From NCBI RefSeq assembly GCF_004101865.1, contig NZ_CP026118.1:186001-250000 (forward strand): DNA of 64,000 nucleotides. The letters are read 5' to 3'. Shown one piece after another: positions 55,187-64,000 of the stretch (positions are counted from its first letter, which is position 1; every line of letters starts with the position of its first letter). The stretch comes from Halobacillus litoralis. Its GTDB lineage: Bacteria; Bacillota; Bacilli; Bacillales; Halobacillaceae. Both the position numbers and the translations under genes were made by a program. The notes under the pieces were generated by a model. The model ran no database searches. It saw nothing but the letters and a program-made list of their open reading frames with translations, and was not told where the DNA came from.

Positions 55187-55441
55187 TGTGATCTCCTTTC
55201 AAACCGGTCCTTCTAACTGTACCATTATATCAATTTTTACACTAAAAATTAAGCATAAACAATAATTCACTTATTTTTCACAGAATCATCGACGCTCTCA
55301 TGAAATTTTTCTCTGCTCATCTTTATAAAGGCAACTTAAAACGCATTTTTTCTTGAAGCATCGATAGAGTGAATACATCCGTACAGGGAATCGATTCTGC
55401 TTCACGGAAAAGGGGAATTTTTCAAACTTTTCCTGAACACG

Positions 55442-55476
55442 AAAAAAGCCGCTGTGAGTTAGTCACAGCGGCTTTT
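55442..55476. terminator. Terminator of kbl
   Basis: AAAAGCCGCTGTGA pairs with TCACAGCGGCTTTT around a five-base loop, five bases past the kbl stop. The stretch 55187-55441 has no gene and contains the upstream region of miaB. Confidence 0.9.
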
Positions 55477-55480
55477 CGGC

Positions 55481-56656
55481 TTATATGATCCCTAATTTCT
55501 TTCCAACTTTTTCAAAAGCATCAAGAGCTTCTTGCAACTCTTCTTTAGAGTGTTCAGCCGTTACAATCGTCCGAATTCTCCCTTTGCCTCTTTGAACAGT
55601 CGGGAAAACAATACCTTGAGCGAAGACGCCTTCTTCGAATAATTCATCAGAGAATTTATGGGTTAGGGCATCATCCCCAATCATTACTGGCGTAACAGGT
55701 GTTTCACTGATCCCCGTGTCGAACCCTAGAGTATTCAATCCATCTTTGAAAAATTTCGTATTATCCCACAGCTTATCGATCAGCTCCGGCTCTTCAAGCA
55801 GAACATCTACAGCCGCATCGTTAGCCGCTGTGACTGCTGGCGGGTGAGAAGTACTGAATAGGAAAGGACGTCCTTTGTGAATCAAGTATTCTCTTAGTGT
55901 TTGCGTACTAGCTACATATCCGCCAAGCACCCCGATCGCCTTACTCAAAGTACCGACTTGGATATGCACCCGGCCATCCAGGTTAAAGTGGTTGACGGTA
56001 CCACGGCCATTATCACCGAGGACACCGCTTGCGTGGGCATCATCAACCATTATCAATGCATCATATTTTTCTGCCAATTCCACGATTTCAGGAAGAGGTG
56101 CGATGTTTCCGTCCATTGAGAAAACACCATCTGTGACAACAAGGCGTGTGCGGTAATCAGCACTCTGCTGTAATGCTTCTTCAAGAGACTCCATATCCAC
56201 GTGCTTGTAAATTTTACGATCTGCTTTTGTCAACCGGATCCCATCAATGATAGATGCATGGTTAAGCTCATCAGAAATGACCACATCTTCTTTTCCTAGT
56301 ATGGAAGAGAGAACCCCCTGGTTTGTAGTAAAACCGGATTGGAACACAAGGGCGGCTTCCGTATGTTTGAACTTCGCCAGCTTCTCTTCAAAGTCTTCAT
56401 GCATCTTCAGTGTCCCAGCGATCGTACGAACAGAGCCTGTTCCAACACCATATTGTTCATTAGCACGATCTGCTGCCTCTTTCATTCTTGGATGGGAAGT
56501 CAATCCTAAGTAGTTGTTCGAGGAAAGTTGGATCACTTCTTTGCCTTTGATTTTCACTTTAGAGCCTTGAGCAGACTCCAGTGGGATCAACTTACGAAAT
56601 GTCCCTTCCTCCTGCATCTCATCCAATTCTTTTTGTAAGTATTCAAAACCTTTCAT
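55481..56656 (-). CDS. kbl: Glycine C-acetyltransferase (2-amino-3-ketobutyrate CoA ligase)
   Basis: PLP enzyme of 391 residues that splits 2-amino-3-ketobutyrate with CoA into glycine and acetyl-CoA, the second step of threonine degradation. It has the alpha-oxoamine synthase signatures [16 protein letters not shown] and the PLP-lysine segment [15 protein letters not shown] at 56656 follows AAAGGAGG; an earlier in-frame start has none. It starts 19 bases after tdh. Confidence 0.95.
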   Translation of the reverse strand: MKGFEYLQKELDEMQEEGTFRKLIPLESAQGSKVKIKGKEVIQLSSNNYLGLTSHPRMKEAADRANEQYGVGTGSVRTIAGTLKMHEDFEEKLAKFKHTEAALVFQSGFTTNQGVLSSILGKEDVVISDELNHASIIDGIRLTKADRKIYKHVDMESLEEALQQSADYRTRLVVTDGVFSMDGNIAPLPEIVELAEKYDALIMVDDAHASGVLGDNGRGTVNHFNLDGRVHIQVGTLSKAIGVLGGYVASTQTLREYLIHKGRPFLFSTSHPPAVTAANDAAVDVLLEEPELIDKLWDNTKFFKDGLNTLGFDTGISETPVTPVMIGDDALTHKFSDELFEEGVFAQGIVFPTVQRGKGRIRTIVTAEHSKEELQEALDAFEKVGKKLGII

Positions 56657-56675
56657 AAAACATCCTCCTTTACAA

Positions 56676-57716
56676 TTAAGGGTGTAAGACCACTTTTCCA
56701 CATTGCCCCTGGTTCATCAAGTCAAAACCTTTTTCAAATTCGTCTAAACTCAAGTGATGTGTAATCATCGGTGTAACATCTACTTGACCTGATTGAAGAA
56801 GTCTCGATACTTGCTGCCAAGTTTCATACATTTTGCGTCCTGTAATCCCCTGGACTTCAACACCTTTGAATACGATATCATTGGTGACATCCAAACTAAC
56901 TCGCTTGGTCGGTAAGCTTAATATCGATACACGCCCGCCATTTGTGATCATTTTGAATCCTTGATCCATCGCCACGGGATGACCGCTCATCTCACAAACA
57001 ACATCGACACCATGACCATCTGTTAAGTTACGTGCTGTTTCAACAGGATCGATCTCTCCGGAATGAACGGTGGTTGTCGCACCCATTTTCTTTGCCAGAT
57101 CAAGCCTATAGTCATTCAAGTCAAAAGCGAGCACTTGAGAAGCACCTGCTGCTTTCGCTACACCGACGGCCATCAGACCAATCGGACCGCAACCGATAAC
57201 AGCTACTGATTTCCCGGCGACATCTCCGTTCAGAACAGTATGTACCGCATTTCCCATCGGCTCTTGTATGGAGGCGATGTCAGTTGGCAGATCTTCAGGG
57301 TTCTTCCACAAATTATCCGCTGGAAGTGCAACATATTCCGCAAAACAGCCTTGAGTGTCGACACCAATGATTTTAGTATTTTCACATATATGGAATTTAC
57401 CCGTCAGGCATTGCGGGCAATGACCGCAAACAAGGTGAGTCTCTGCACTCACATAATCACCTTTGGTAAAGTTAGTTACTTTTGCTCCAACTTTTACAAT
57501 TTCACCAGAAAATTCATGTCCGAATACATAAGGCGGCTGGACCCTACTTTCTGACCATTCGTCCCAATTATAAATATGGACATCCGTGCCACAAATTGAA
57601 GTGGCTTTAACCCGGATCAATACTTCGTCTTCGCGGATTTGAGGAATCGCTACTTCTTGAAGCTCTGCTCCTACACCGCGGTGATGTTTAACGATCGCTT
57701 TCATCGTTCCATTCAC
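56676..57716 (-). CDS. tdh: L-threonine 3-dehydrogenase
   Basis: Zinc-dependent medium-chain dehydrogenase of 346 residues that oxidises threonine to 2-amino-3-ketobutyrate. The catalytic zinc region is [15 protein letters not shown], the structural zinc cysteines lie in [14 protein letters not shown], and the NAD motif is [19 protein letters not shown] at 57716 is preferred because AGGAGTG lies six bases upstream; the next ATG (MKAIVK) is an alternative. Confidence 0.95.
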   Translation of the reverse strand: MNGTMKAIVKHHRGVGAELQEVAIPQIREDEVLIRVKATSICGTDVHIYNWDEWSESRVQPPYVFGHEFSGEIVKVGAKVTNFTKGDYVSAETHLVCGHCPQCLTGKFHICENTKIIGVDTQGCFAEYVALPADNLWKNPEDLPTDIASIQEPMGNAVHTVLNGDVAGKSVAVIGCGPIGLMAVGVAKAAGASQVLAFDLNDYRLDLAKKMGATTTVHSGEIDPVETARNLTDGHGVDVVCEMSGHPVAMDQGFKMITNGGRVSILSLPTKRVSLDVTNDIVFKGVEVQGITGRKMYETWQQVSRLLQSGQVDVTPMITHHLSLDEFEKGFDLMNQGQCGKVVLHP

Positions 57717-57734
57717 AGTGAACACTCCTAACCT

Positions 57735-57751
57735 ACATAAAATCTATGTAA
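57735..57751. promoter_or_regulatory. Palindrome upstream of tdh-kbl
   Basis: TACATA-aaatc-TATGTA, a perfect 6-bp-arm inverted repeat 18 bases before tdh, followed by an AT-rich stretch with a TATAAT on the minus strand (57766-57771). It could be an operator or part of the leader. The rest of the 470-base gap up to spoVS shows only the spoVS terminator and no supported gene. Confidence 0.35.
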
Positions 57752-58041
57752 TCCTTTTATATAGATTATATTAACATGAATAGAGAATAACGCAAATGTA
57801 AATGTCCACTGGAAAAACACATATGGCTATATCTATTACGATTAGGAAACTATCGGACTTATTCCCCCCCAAAACTCGAAAGCTTTGAACATTTTGACAA
57901 GCTTAAACAAAATCTTTGAAGTATACTTTTTGCCTCCCAAAGGAATATATTAGATCCTGCCAGGTATTTGACACCCTATTGCAAAGATAGTCACCCAACA
58001 TCTTCTGTCCCGAAACTTACAGCGATTTTCTCAGAAACGTG

Positions 58042-58074
58042 AAAAATCCGCACTCTGGATAGAGTGCGGATTTC
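58042..58074. terminator. Terminator of spoVS
   Basis: AAATCCGCACTC pairs with GAGTGCGGATTT around a six-base loop, with a T run on the minus strand. It is 113 bases past the spoVS stop. Confidence 0.8.
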
Positions 58075-58186
58075 CTGATTAAAACCATATCCCTACGATT
58101 ATAAAATAGCGACAATTTTAGTAGATTTTACGTATAGACTCCAAGATGTCTTTATATTTTGCCTGGAAGGAAGGTGAATTGAAATG

Positions 58187-58447
58187 CTAACGAGGTTCGA
58201 CAATCAACTTGATCGCCGTTCGTTCCTCCTCATTAATCATAATATCTGTAAAGGCCGGGATACATATCAAATCCATCCCGCTTGGCGCAACAAACCCCCG
58301 AGCGATAGCAACGGCTTTCACCGCTTGATTCAATGCACCGGCTCCAATAGCCTGAACTTCTGCAGTGCCGCGTTCTCGTACAACATTCGCCAAGGCCCCT
58401 GCTACTGAATTAGGTACGGATTTAGCTGATACTTTTAAGACTTCCAT
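58187..58447 (-). CDS. spoVS: Stage V sporulation protein S
   Basis: An 86-residue Alba-fold protein, nearly invariant in spore formers, needed for spore-coat completion and septation control. MEVLKVSAKSVPNSVAGALA and the AIGAGALNQAVKAVAIARG segment are diagnostic. ATG at 58447 follows GGAGGAGC. Confidence 0.97.
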   Translation of the reverse strand: MEVLKVSAKSVPNSVAGALANVVRERGTAEVQAIGAGALNQAVKAVAIARGFVAPSGMDLICIPAFTDIMINEEERTAIKLIVEPR

Positions 58448-58555
58448 TACTAGCTCCTCCTTCAATCACTATAGTTGTTCCATAACTACTATATTCTTGG
58501 AGATGTAGAATATTACCTTTTCATTATGAATGAATTTGTCGCAAAATTCAAATAA

Positions 58556-59353
58556 TCAGTTGAAGAATGGATGGTCTTCATTAATCAAAATACGCTTGAC
58601 TTTCGTAGACTTTCCTGTTTTTTCGTCTACATCAACCAAGAAAGCGCTTAATTGTGCTCTTCCCTCTTTTGGAACTTCGAAACGTACAGGCAGGTTTGTT
58701 AAAAACCGTTTCAAAACGGCCTCTCTACCCATACCTAAAATACCGTCGTAGGGACCGGTCATTCCTACATCCGAAATATAAGCCGTGCCTTGTGGTAATA
58801 TGCGTTCATCTGCAGTTTGGATATGAGTATGTGTACCTACATTCACACTTACTCTTCCATCCACATACCAACCCATCGCCTGCTTTTCACTTGTTGCTTC
58901 AGCATGAAAATCCAAAAATATGATAGAAGTTCTTTTTTTCGCAACTTCTATCAATTCATCCACTTTTCTGAAAGGATCATCATTAGGTGACAAAAATGTA
59001 CGTCCTTGCAGATTGATGACAGCCACTTCTGCTTTCGGTGTTTTCACGAAGGTTAATCCTTTGCCTGGTGTCCCTTCAGGGAAATTCGCTGGACGAACCA
59101 TATATTCTGCATCATCGATAAATTCAAATATTTCTTTCTTATCCCAAGCATGGTTTCCAAGGGTCACTGCCTGAGCACCTTTCTCTAAAAAACGACGATA
59201 GATTTTTTCTGTAATCCCTTTTCCTGATGCCGCATTTTCGCCATTGACGATCGATACAGCAGGTTGGTACTTCTGTTTTAGTTTAGGTAGATATTCATCC
59301 ACCATATCCCGCCCAGGAGAGCCGACAACATCACCAATAAATAATATACGCAT
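58556..59353 (-). CDS. ymdB: Metallophosphoesterase YmdB
   Basis: A 265-residue calcineurin-like phosphodiesterase of the TIGR00282 group that hydrolyses 2',3'-cyclic nucleotides and steers motility versus biofilm in B. subtilis. Metal-binding motifs include FIGDVVGSPGRD (about 4-15), NGENAA, LGNHAWDKKE and VGTHTHIQTAD. ATG at 59353 is chosen from AGGAAAGG upstream and alignment with YmdB; the open frame further upstream has no ribosome site. It follows rny. Confidence 0.94.
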   Translation of the reverse strand: MRILFIGDVVGSPGRDMVDEYLPKLKQKYQPAVSIVNGENAASGKGITEKIYRRFLEKGAQAVTLGNHAWDKKEIFEFIDDAEYMVRPANFPEGTPGKGLTFVKTPKAEVAVINLQGRTFLSPNDDPFRKVDELIEVAKKRTSIIFLDFHAEATSEKQAMGWYVDGRVSVNVGTHTHIQTADERILPQGTAYISDVGMTGPYDGILGMGREAVLKRFLTNLPVRFEVPKEGRAQLSAFLVDVDEKTGKSTKVKRILINEDHPFFN

Positions 59354-59414
59354 AAACATTTCCTTTCCTATAAACATCATCATATTTTGGATCCTAATAT
59401 TCCCTTGAAAACAG

Positions 59415-59445
59415 AAATGAAGCGACCAAAAAGGCCGCTTCATTG
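59415..59445 (-). terminator. Hairpin between rny and ymdB
   Basis: AATGAAGCGgCC pairs with GGtCGCTTCATT around five bases, directly past the rny stop. The following sequence is weakly T-rich, so it may only attenuate read-through into ymdB. Confidence 0.5.
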
Positions 59446-59447
59446 TT

Positions 59448-61010
59448 TTATTTCGCATACTCCACAGAACGTGTTTCGCGAATGACGGTAACTTTAATAT
59501 GACCTGGATAATCGAGTTCTCCCTCGATTCTGTTTCGAATATCACGTGCTAATCTTGTAGCTTCAAGATCATCAATTTCATCAGGACGAACCATAATTCG
59601 AACTTCACGGCCGGCTTGAATAGCGAAGGACTTCTCTACTCCTTCATAAGACTCTGATATTTCTTCAAGTTTCTCTAAACGCTTGATATAATTTTCCAGA
59701 GTTTCACTTCTCGCACCCGGACGAGCAGCAGATAGAGCATCTGCGGCAGCGACCAAGACAGAAATGATTGATGTAGGCTCTTCATCACCATGGTGAGAAG
59801 CAACAGCGTTGATAACTGTTTCATTTTCTTTGTACTTCATAGCCAACTCTTTACCTATTTCTACGTGGCTGCCTTCCACTTCATGGTCGATCGCTTTACC
59901 GATGTCATGAAGCAAACCTGCGCGTCGGGCAAGTGTTTCGTCTTCGCCAAGCTCAGCAGCCAGCAACCCGGCTAGATAAGCAACTTCGGTCGAGTGTTTT
60001 AAGACGTTCTGTCCATAACTTGTACGATACTTCAGGCGACCAAGAATCTTGATGAGGTCCGGGTGTAACCCGTGAACTCCCACTTCAAATGTCGTTTGTT
60101 CCCCTACTTCACGTATATAGTCATCGACTTCACGCCTGGACTTGTCCACCATCTCTTCAATTCGAGCTGGGTGAATACGTCCATCCTGAACGAGTTTTTC
60201 AAGGGCCATTCGCGCAGTTTCACGGCGAATTGGATCGAAGCCTGAAAGAATGACAGCTTCCGGGGTATCGTCAATAATTAAATCAATCCCAGTCAACGTT
60301 TCTAATGTACGGATATTACGACCTTCACGGCCGATGATTCGGCCTTTCATCTCATCGTTCGGCAGGTTGACTACAGAAACCGTCGTTTCAGCAACGTGGT
60401 CTGCAGCACAACGCTGCAAGGCTAGTGAAAGAATGCTTTTCGCTTTCTTGTCCGCCTCTTCTTTAGCCCGATTTTCCGCTTCTTTGACCATAAGGGCTGA
60501 CTCATGAGACACCTCTTGTTCAACTCGTTCTAAAATCATTTGTTTCGCCTGGTCTGATGTTAAGCCTGATACGCGTTCAAGCTCTGTTTGTTGTTCTTGA
60601 AGCATAGCTTTCACTTTGCTTTCCATTTCTTCAATTTGTTGTTGTCTCTCGGCAAGAGTACCTTCTTTCTTTTCGAGTGAAAGATCACGCTGGTCAAGCG
60701 TACCACTCTTACGATCGAGATTCTCTTCTTTCTGAGTCAAACGATTTTCAGTTTTCTGCAGTTCCATGCGGCGGTCACGAATCTCGTTCTCCGCTTCTTG
60801 ACGAAATTTCTGATTCTCTTCCTTCGCTTCAAGAAGAGCCTCTTTCTTTGCTGATTCTGCATTGCGATGACCTTCATCAACAATCTGTTTCGCAAGTTCT
60901 TCAGCACTTGAAATTTTCGCCTCCGCAATCGATTTCCGAATAAGATAACCAACAACAGAACCGATGATAAGGGCAAGCAAAATGAAGATGAGCGAGGATA
61001 TCATATCCAT
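59448..61010 (-). CDS. rny: Ribonuclease Y
   Basis: Membrane-anchored endoribonuclease that starts mRNA decay; 520 residues. It has an N-terminal membrane helix (about 5-25), a long coiled coil rich in Glu/Lys (about 30-210), a KH RNA-binding domain ([17 protein letters not shown] near 220) and an HD catalytic domain with [12 protein letters not shown] near 360. A partner, RicA, is encoded in the same window. Confidence 0.96.
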   Translation of the reverse strand: MDMISSLIFILLALIIGSVVGYLIRKSIAEAKISSAEELAKQIVDEGHRNAESAKKEALLEAKEENQKFRQEAENEIRDRRMELQKTENRLTQKEENLDRKSGTLDQRDLSLEKKEGTLAERQQQIEEMESKVKAMLQEQQTELERVSGLTSDQAKQMILERVEQEVSHESALMVKEAENRAKEEADKKAKSILSLALQRCAADHVAETTVSVVNLPNDEMKGRIIGREGRNIRTLETLTGIDLIIDDTPEAVILSGFDPIRRETARMALEKLVQDGRIHPARIEEMVDKSRREVDDYIREVGEQTTFEVGVHGLHPDLIKILGRLKYRTSYGQNVLKHSTEVAYLAGLLAAELGEDETLARRAGLLHDIGKAIDHEVEGSHVEIGKELAMKYKENETVINAVASHHGDEEPTSIISVLVAAADALSAARPGARSETLENYIKRLEKLEEISESYEGVEKSFAIQAGREVRIMVRPDEIDDLEATRLARDIRNRIEGELDYPGHIKVTVIRETRSVEYAK

Positions 61011-61108
61011 AATTTCACCTCCTCTTGCTATGAACTTGGTCCGTTTGTCGGTAATTACAAACGTTTCATTTTCAGTTTCATTTAGTTAAAATAAAGGGTA
61101 TAAAGATG

Positions 61109-61153
61109 AAAATGATACACATTCATTTTATGCTTGCACATGCGGAATGTCAA
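61109..61153 (-). promoter_or_regulatory. rny promoter overlapped by a palindrome
   Basis: On the minus strand TTGACA (61148-61153) and TAAAAT (61125-61130) at 17-base spacing form a strong SigA promoter 98 bases upstream of rny. A perfect inverted repeat, AAAATGA-tacacat-TCATTTT (61109-61129), overlaps the -10 and the expected start point and partly resembles a Fur-type box. The remaining parts of the 324-base gap hold the recA terminator and no gene. Confidence 0.6.
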
Positions 61154-61281
61154 GGAAACGCCCTATGTATCTACTAACATATTCAAATATTTAAAAATAT
61201 CTGTCTATTGGTGGACGTTACGGATGCTTATGCTTCGTAAGTTATCCACAGGCGTTACCTTAAAGATTCCTACCCGATAGC

Positions 61282-61313
61282 AAAAAGCAGCACCATTCTT
61301 ACCGGCGCTGCTC
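61282..61313 (-). terminator. Terminator of recA
   Basis: AGCAGCgCC pairs with GGtGCTGCT on the minus strand and is followed by five T residues, 22 bases past the recA stop. Confidence 0.85.
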
Positions 61314-61334
61314 TTAGAATATTTTCAGAAAACG

Positions 61335-62378
61335 TTATACATCTAAAGTTTCTTGGCTGTCCTTACTTTTCTCTTCGGCTTCACCGTCGGCTGCTTCCAT
61401 TCCATAATGGTCACGAACCAAACGTTTAACTTCTTCATAAATTTCTACATTTTCTTTAAGGAACTGCTTAGCATTCTCACGGCCTTGACCTAATCGTTCA
61501 TTGTTATAGGAGTACCAGGAACCGCTCTTTTGAATAAGGTCTAGATCTGAACCGATATCCAGGAGCTCACCTTCTCTTGAAATACCTTCCCCGTACATAA
61601 TGTCCACTTCCGCTTGTTTGAATGGAGGGGCAACTTTGTTTTTGACTACTTTCAAACGGGTTTTATTCCCTACCATTTCATTCCCTTGCTTCAATGTTTC
61701 AGCACGGCGAACTTCCAGACGCACAGAAGAATAGAACTTAAGCGCACGTCCACCAGGTGTGGTTTCAGGGTTTCCGAACATGACCCCTACCTTTTCACGA
61801 ATTTGGTTGATGAAAATTGCAGTCGTCTTCGACTTGTTGATTGCACCAGATAGTTTACGGAGTGCCTGGGACATTAAACGAGCTTGAAGACCTACGTGGG
61901 CGTCTCCCATTTCGCCTTCGATTTCTGCCTTCGGTACAAGTGCAGCAACGGAGTCGACGACAACCATATCCACTGCTCCACTACGAACTAGCGCTTCAGC
62001 AATCTCCAGTGCCTGCTCTCCTGTATCGGGCTGGGAAAGGAGAAGCTCTTCGATATCTACTCCAAGCGCTCTTGCGTAGACAGGGTCCAAGGCATGCTCA
62101 GCATCGATGAAAGCCGCTGTGCCGCCATTACGTTGTGCTTCAGCAATAGCGTGGAGAGCAACCGTCGTCTTACCGGAAGATTCCGGCCCATATATTTCTA
62201 CAACCCTTCCGCGGGGATATCCGCCAACACCAAGTGCAACATCCAGCCCCAAAGAGCCACTCGAAACCGTATGCACCTTCTGTTCTGATCCATCACCCAT
62301 TTTCATAATAGAACCCTTGCCGAATTGTTTCTCTATTTGGCGTAAAGCCATATCTAACGCTTGCTTACGATCACTCAT
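61335..62378 (-). CDS. recA: Recombinase RecA
   Basis: Strand-exchange ATPase and SOS co-protease, 347 residues. Walker [10 protein letters not shown] is at 64-72, the Walker [10 protein letters not shown] segment lies near 140, loop 2 contains [20 protein letters not shown], and the tail is acidic. ATG at 62378 (MSDRKQAL) is chosen over an upstream in-frame start since it aligns with all RecA proteins and AAAGGCGG precedes it. It stimulates cleavage of the LexA encoded at 38259-38882. Confidence 0.98.
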   Translation of the reverse strand: MSDRKQALDMALRQIEKQFGKGSIMKMGDGSEQKVHTVSSGSLGLDVALGVGGYPRGRVVEIYGPESSGKTTVALHAIAEAQRNGGTAAFIDAEHALDPVYARALGVDIEELLLSQPDTGEQALEIAEALVRSGAVDMVVVDSVAALVPKAEIEGEMGDAHVGLQARLMSQALRKLSGAINKSKTTAIFINQIREKVGVMFGNPETTPGGRALKFYSSVRLEVRRAETLKQGNEMVGNKTRLKVVKNKVAPPFKQAEVDIMYGEGISREGELLDIGSDLDLIQKSGSWYSYNNERLGQGRENAKQFLKENVEIYEEVKRLVRDHYGMEAADGEAEEKSKDSQETLDV

Positions 62379-62412
62379 ATAAATCATACCGCCTTTCAAA
62401 ATTTCTAACCCT

Positions 62413-62463
62413 ATCATAACTTGTTTTTGATCGTTTGCCAACTAAAAAGCGAATAAATGTTCC
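62413..62463 (-). promoter_or_regulatory. recA promoter with LexA box
   Basis: On the minus strand TTGGCA (62436-62441) and TATGAT (62413-62418) at 17-base spacing form the promoter. GGAACATTTATTCG (62450-62463) just upstream of the -35 is a LexA box with one deviation in the GAAC/GTTC core, comparable in quality with known recA boxes of bacilli. Confidence 0.72.
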
Positions 62464-62475
62464 CTTTTTTTATTA

Positions 62476-62529
62476 GAAAAAGATCTGATTCCGGTTTTTC
62501 CTCTAAAGGAAACTCCGAAATTCAGATCC
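62476..62529 (-). terminator. Terminator of pgsA-cinA
   Basis: A long interrupted stem on the minus strand: GATCTGA, CGG and TTCCT on the left pair with AGGAA, CCG and CAGATC on the right, followed by TTTTTC. It lies ten bases past the cinA stop and separates it from the recA promoter. Confidence 0.75.
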
Positions 62530-62538
62530 AAAATTTCA

Positions 62539-63783
62539 TCAAAAATCATTTTTCAAACGATGGAAAAGAAGTTCATAGCCCTTCTTCACCGCCCGATTTC
62601 TCACTTGATCACGACCGCCGTTGAAATTGAACAGATGGACTTCAGGGTCTTGTTCACCGATTTGTATTCCGATGAATACAGTCCCCGGATGCCTCCCCTC
62701 ACTCGGCTCAGGTCCAGCGACGCCTGTAAAACTTATACTTACATCAACATCAAGCAAACTTTGAGTATTCAATGCCATGATTTCTGCACATTCGTGGCTG
62801 ATGGTACCGTATTGCTTGATGAGGAACTTCGGTACTTGGATGACCTTTTCCTTAGTCTCAGCTGTATAAGCGACCAGTCCGCCCTGGCACACAGCTGAAG
62901 CCCCTGGTAAAGCCACTAACCGTTCTATAAAGCTTCCTCCAGTAAAACTTTCTGCTGAACCAATCGTGTACTTATGTTCTTTTAAAAGGTCCCGGACGCG
63001 CTCTTCAATCGTTACCGTATCACTACCATAATAATAAGACCCAACTTCCTGTAATATCTTTTCTTTGAGAAGAGCGATCTTATGGTAGGCATCCTCAGTC
63101 GTCTCGCCGGTAGCCGTCAACCTCAAACCGACTTCTCCTTCACTTGCCAAAGGAGCAATAGTAGGGTTCGTCTGGTTCGTGATGATGTCTTGCAATTCCG
63201 TTTCGAGTGTAGACTCCCCGATCCCGATGAATCGCATCATCTCAGATACGATCTGTGATTTCAAATTATAGATTTTGTGCAGACGAGGGATGACTTCGTC
63301 TTGCATCAATGTTTTCATTTCGGAGGGCACCCCAGGTAAAAATATCCAGAGGCAGCCATCTTTCTCGATCAATTGCCCCGGAGCCATTCCTTCCCTGTTG
63401 GTTAATACATCAGCTTTTGAAAAGACGAGTGACTGCTTTCGATTGTTCGGGGTCATTTTTCTATGATTACGGTCGTAGTAGGATTGAATTTTCGCCAGTG
63501 TTTCCTCATGGTTAACCAATTCCTGCTGCATCACCTTCTGCGCAGCCTCCCGTGTCAGATCATCTTCTGTAGGGCCTAATCCTCCCGTCACGATGATCAC
63601 CTCTGAGCGGGACTGGGCATGCTCGAATGTCGTCTGTAAACGATTGAAATTGTCACCTACAACTGTATGACGCAAGACGGGTAGCCCGATGCCTGCCATT
63701 TCTTTAGAAATCCATTGGGCATTCGTATTGGAAATCTGCCCCAAAAGCAACTCTGTACCGACTGCAATAATTTCCGTCTTCAT
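62539..63783 (-). CDS. cinA: CinA family protein (competence/damage-inducible)
   Basis: A 414-residue two-domain protein. The N-terminal MoaB/MogA-like domain (about 1-170) starts TEIIAVGTELLLGQISNTNA and includes VTGGLGPTEDD. The C-terminal CinA domain (about 255-414) has SAESFTGG and the AGPEPSEG segment of nicotinamide-nucleotide amidases. ATG at 63783 overlaps the pgsA stop by four bases. The pgsA-cinA-recA order is typical of bacilli. Whether this copy keeps pyrophosphatase or deamidase activity cannot be seen. Confidence 0.93.
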   Translation of the reverse strand: MKTEIIAVGTELLLGQISNTNAQWISKEMAGIGLPVLRHTVVGDNFNRLQTTFEHAQSRSEVIIVTGGLGPTEDDLTREAAQKVMQQELVNHEETLAKIQSYYDRNHRKMTPNNRKQSLVFSKADVLTNREGMAPGQLIEKDGCLWIFLPGVPSEMKTLMQDEVIPRLHKIYNLKSQIVSEMMRFIGIGESTLETELQDIITNQTNPTIAPLASEGEVGLRLTATGETTEDAYHKIALLKEKILQEVGSYYYGSDTVTIEERVRDLLKEHKYTIGSAESFTGGSFIERLVALPGASAVCQGGLVAYTAETKEKVIQVPKFLIKQYGTISHECAEIMALNTQSLLDVDVSISFTGVAGPEPSEGRHPGTVFIGIQIGEQDPEVHLFNFNGGRDQVRNRAVKKGYELLFHRLKNDF

Positions 63784-64000
63784 TTTGAATCTCTCATCAC
63801 GTGCCAATTTTTCTTAAAGTAATCGTAACCTGAATATACAGTTATGATGAGTGCTAAATACAGGGCGATCGTTCCTAATGGAAAGCCGATAAAAGCAAGT
63901 GGCCAATTGTGCAGCAAGAGAAGTGAAATCGCTACAATCTGAATCCAAGTCTTCAGTTTCCCCATTTGACTTGCAGCAAGTACACTTCCTTCTCCAGCAG
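63780..64000 (-). CDS. pgsA: CDP-diacylglycerol-glycerol-3-phosphate 3-phosphatidyltransferase (C-terminal fragment)
   Basis: The last 73 codons of a gene that continues past the right edge. The frame reads AGEGSVLAASQMGKLKTWIQ, followed by two or three hydrophobic helices and a short basic tail. This matches the C-terminal half of PgsA, the CDP-alcohol phosphotransferase that makes phosphatidylglycerol phosphate. The catalytic CDP-binding motif lies outside the window. The stop codon overlaps the cinA start (ATGA). Confidence 0.88.
   Translation of the reverse strand, partial: AGEGSVLAASQMGKLKTWIQIVAISLLLLHNWPLAFIGFPLGTIALYLALIITVYSGYDYFKKNWHVMRDSK

Noticed and set aside
58184..58408. Plus-strand 74-codon frame preceded by a GGAAGGAAGGTG ribosome-like site
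   Set aside because: Completely antisense to spoVS, which is nearly invariant in spore formers; the composition shows no family features.

Overview
The window is a stretch of chromosome from a spore-forming, aerobic, low-to-mid G+C Firmicute of the family Bacillaceae. Gene content and order follow the Bacillus subtilis yng, yne, ynb and ymc/ymd regions almost gene for gene. A fused glycine-betaine-type transporter of the OpuF kind, an orphan Mrp antiporter subunit and many acidic proteins suggest a moderately halophilic genus such as Halobacillus or a close relative; the genus is an inference. There are no rRNAs, tRNAs, insertion sequences, prophages or CRISPR arrays. Most genes lie on the minus strand.

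Layout, left to right. (1) 1-2.1 kb: the start of a UDP-sulfoquinovose-synthase-like epimerase gene and a flotillin gene (floT) without an NfeD partner beside it. (2) 2.2-12.6 kb: an acetyl-CoA-synthetase-like gene converges on a seven-gene leucine/isovalerate catabolic operon (yngJ-yngI-yngHA-yngHB-yngG-yngF-yngE) headed by a TetR regulator. (3) 12.6-24 kb: topoisomerase IV (parE-parC, with a LexA box in the promoter), a CoA-binding protein, an inserted opuFA-opuFB osmoprotectant transporter, plsY, folE2, yidD and yneR/Q/P. (4) 24-34.5 kb: a two-domain AAA ATPase related to SpoVK, spore protein Tlp, a tiny basic protein, a thiol-disulfide oxidoreductase, aconitase, cytochrome c biogenesis genes ccdA/ccdB/ccdC with an mrpB-like gene inserted, yneF and sirA. 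(5) 34.6-38.9 kb: transketolase, then the SOS locus ynzC-yneB-(31-aa membrane peptide)-lexA with four LexA-like boxes. (6) 39-47.2 kb: CotY/CotZ-type coat protein, glnR-glnA, ynbB, hflX, spoVK, hfq, miaA and an XRE repressor with an unusual phased operator array. (7) 47.3-64 kb: an unrecognised 97-aa ORF coupled to mutL, then mutL-mutS, cotE, ricA-miaB, kbl-tdh, spoVS, ymdB, rny, recA, cinA and the end of pgsA.

Themes: an SOS circuit can be read directly from the DNA (LexA boxes at lexA/yneA-position, recA and parE). Nitrogen control is visible as a GlnR box. Sporulation genes are scattered through the window (tlp, cotY-like, spoVK, cotE, spoVS, sirA). The most unusual items are the 31-residue SOS membrane peptide in place of the normal LysM-containing YneA, the 22-bp-phased operator array at the XRE gene, the 97-aa ORF ending in a perfect 27-bp hairpin, the tandem-AAA SpoVK paralogue and a 15-codon leader ORF ahead of opuFA.
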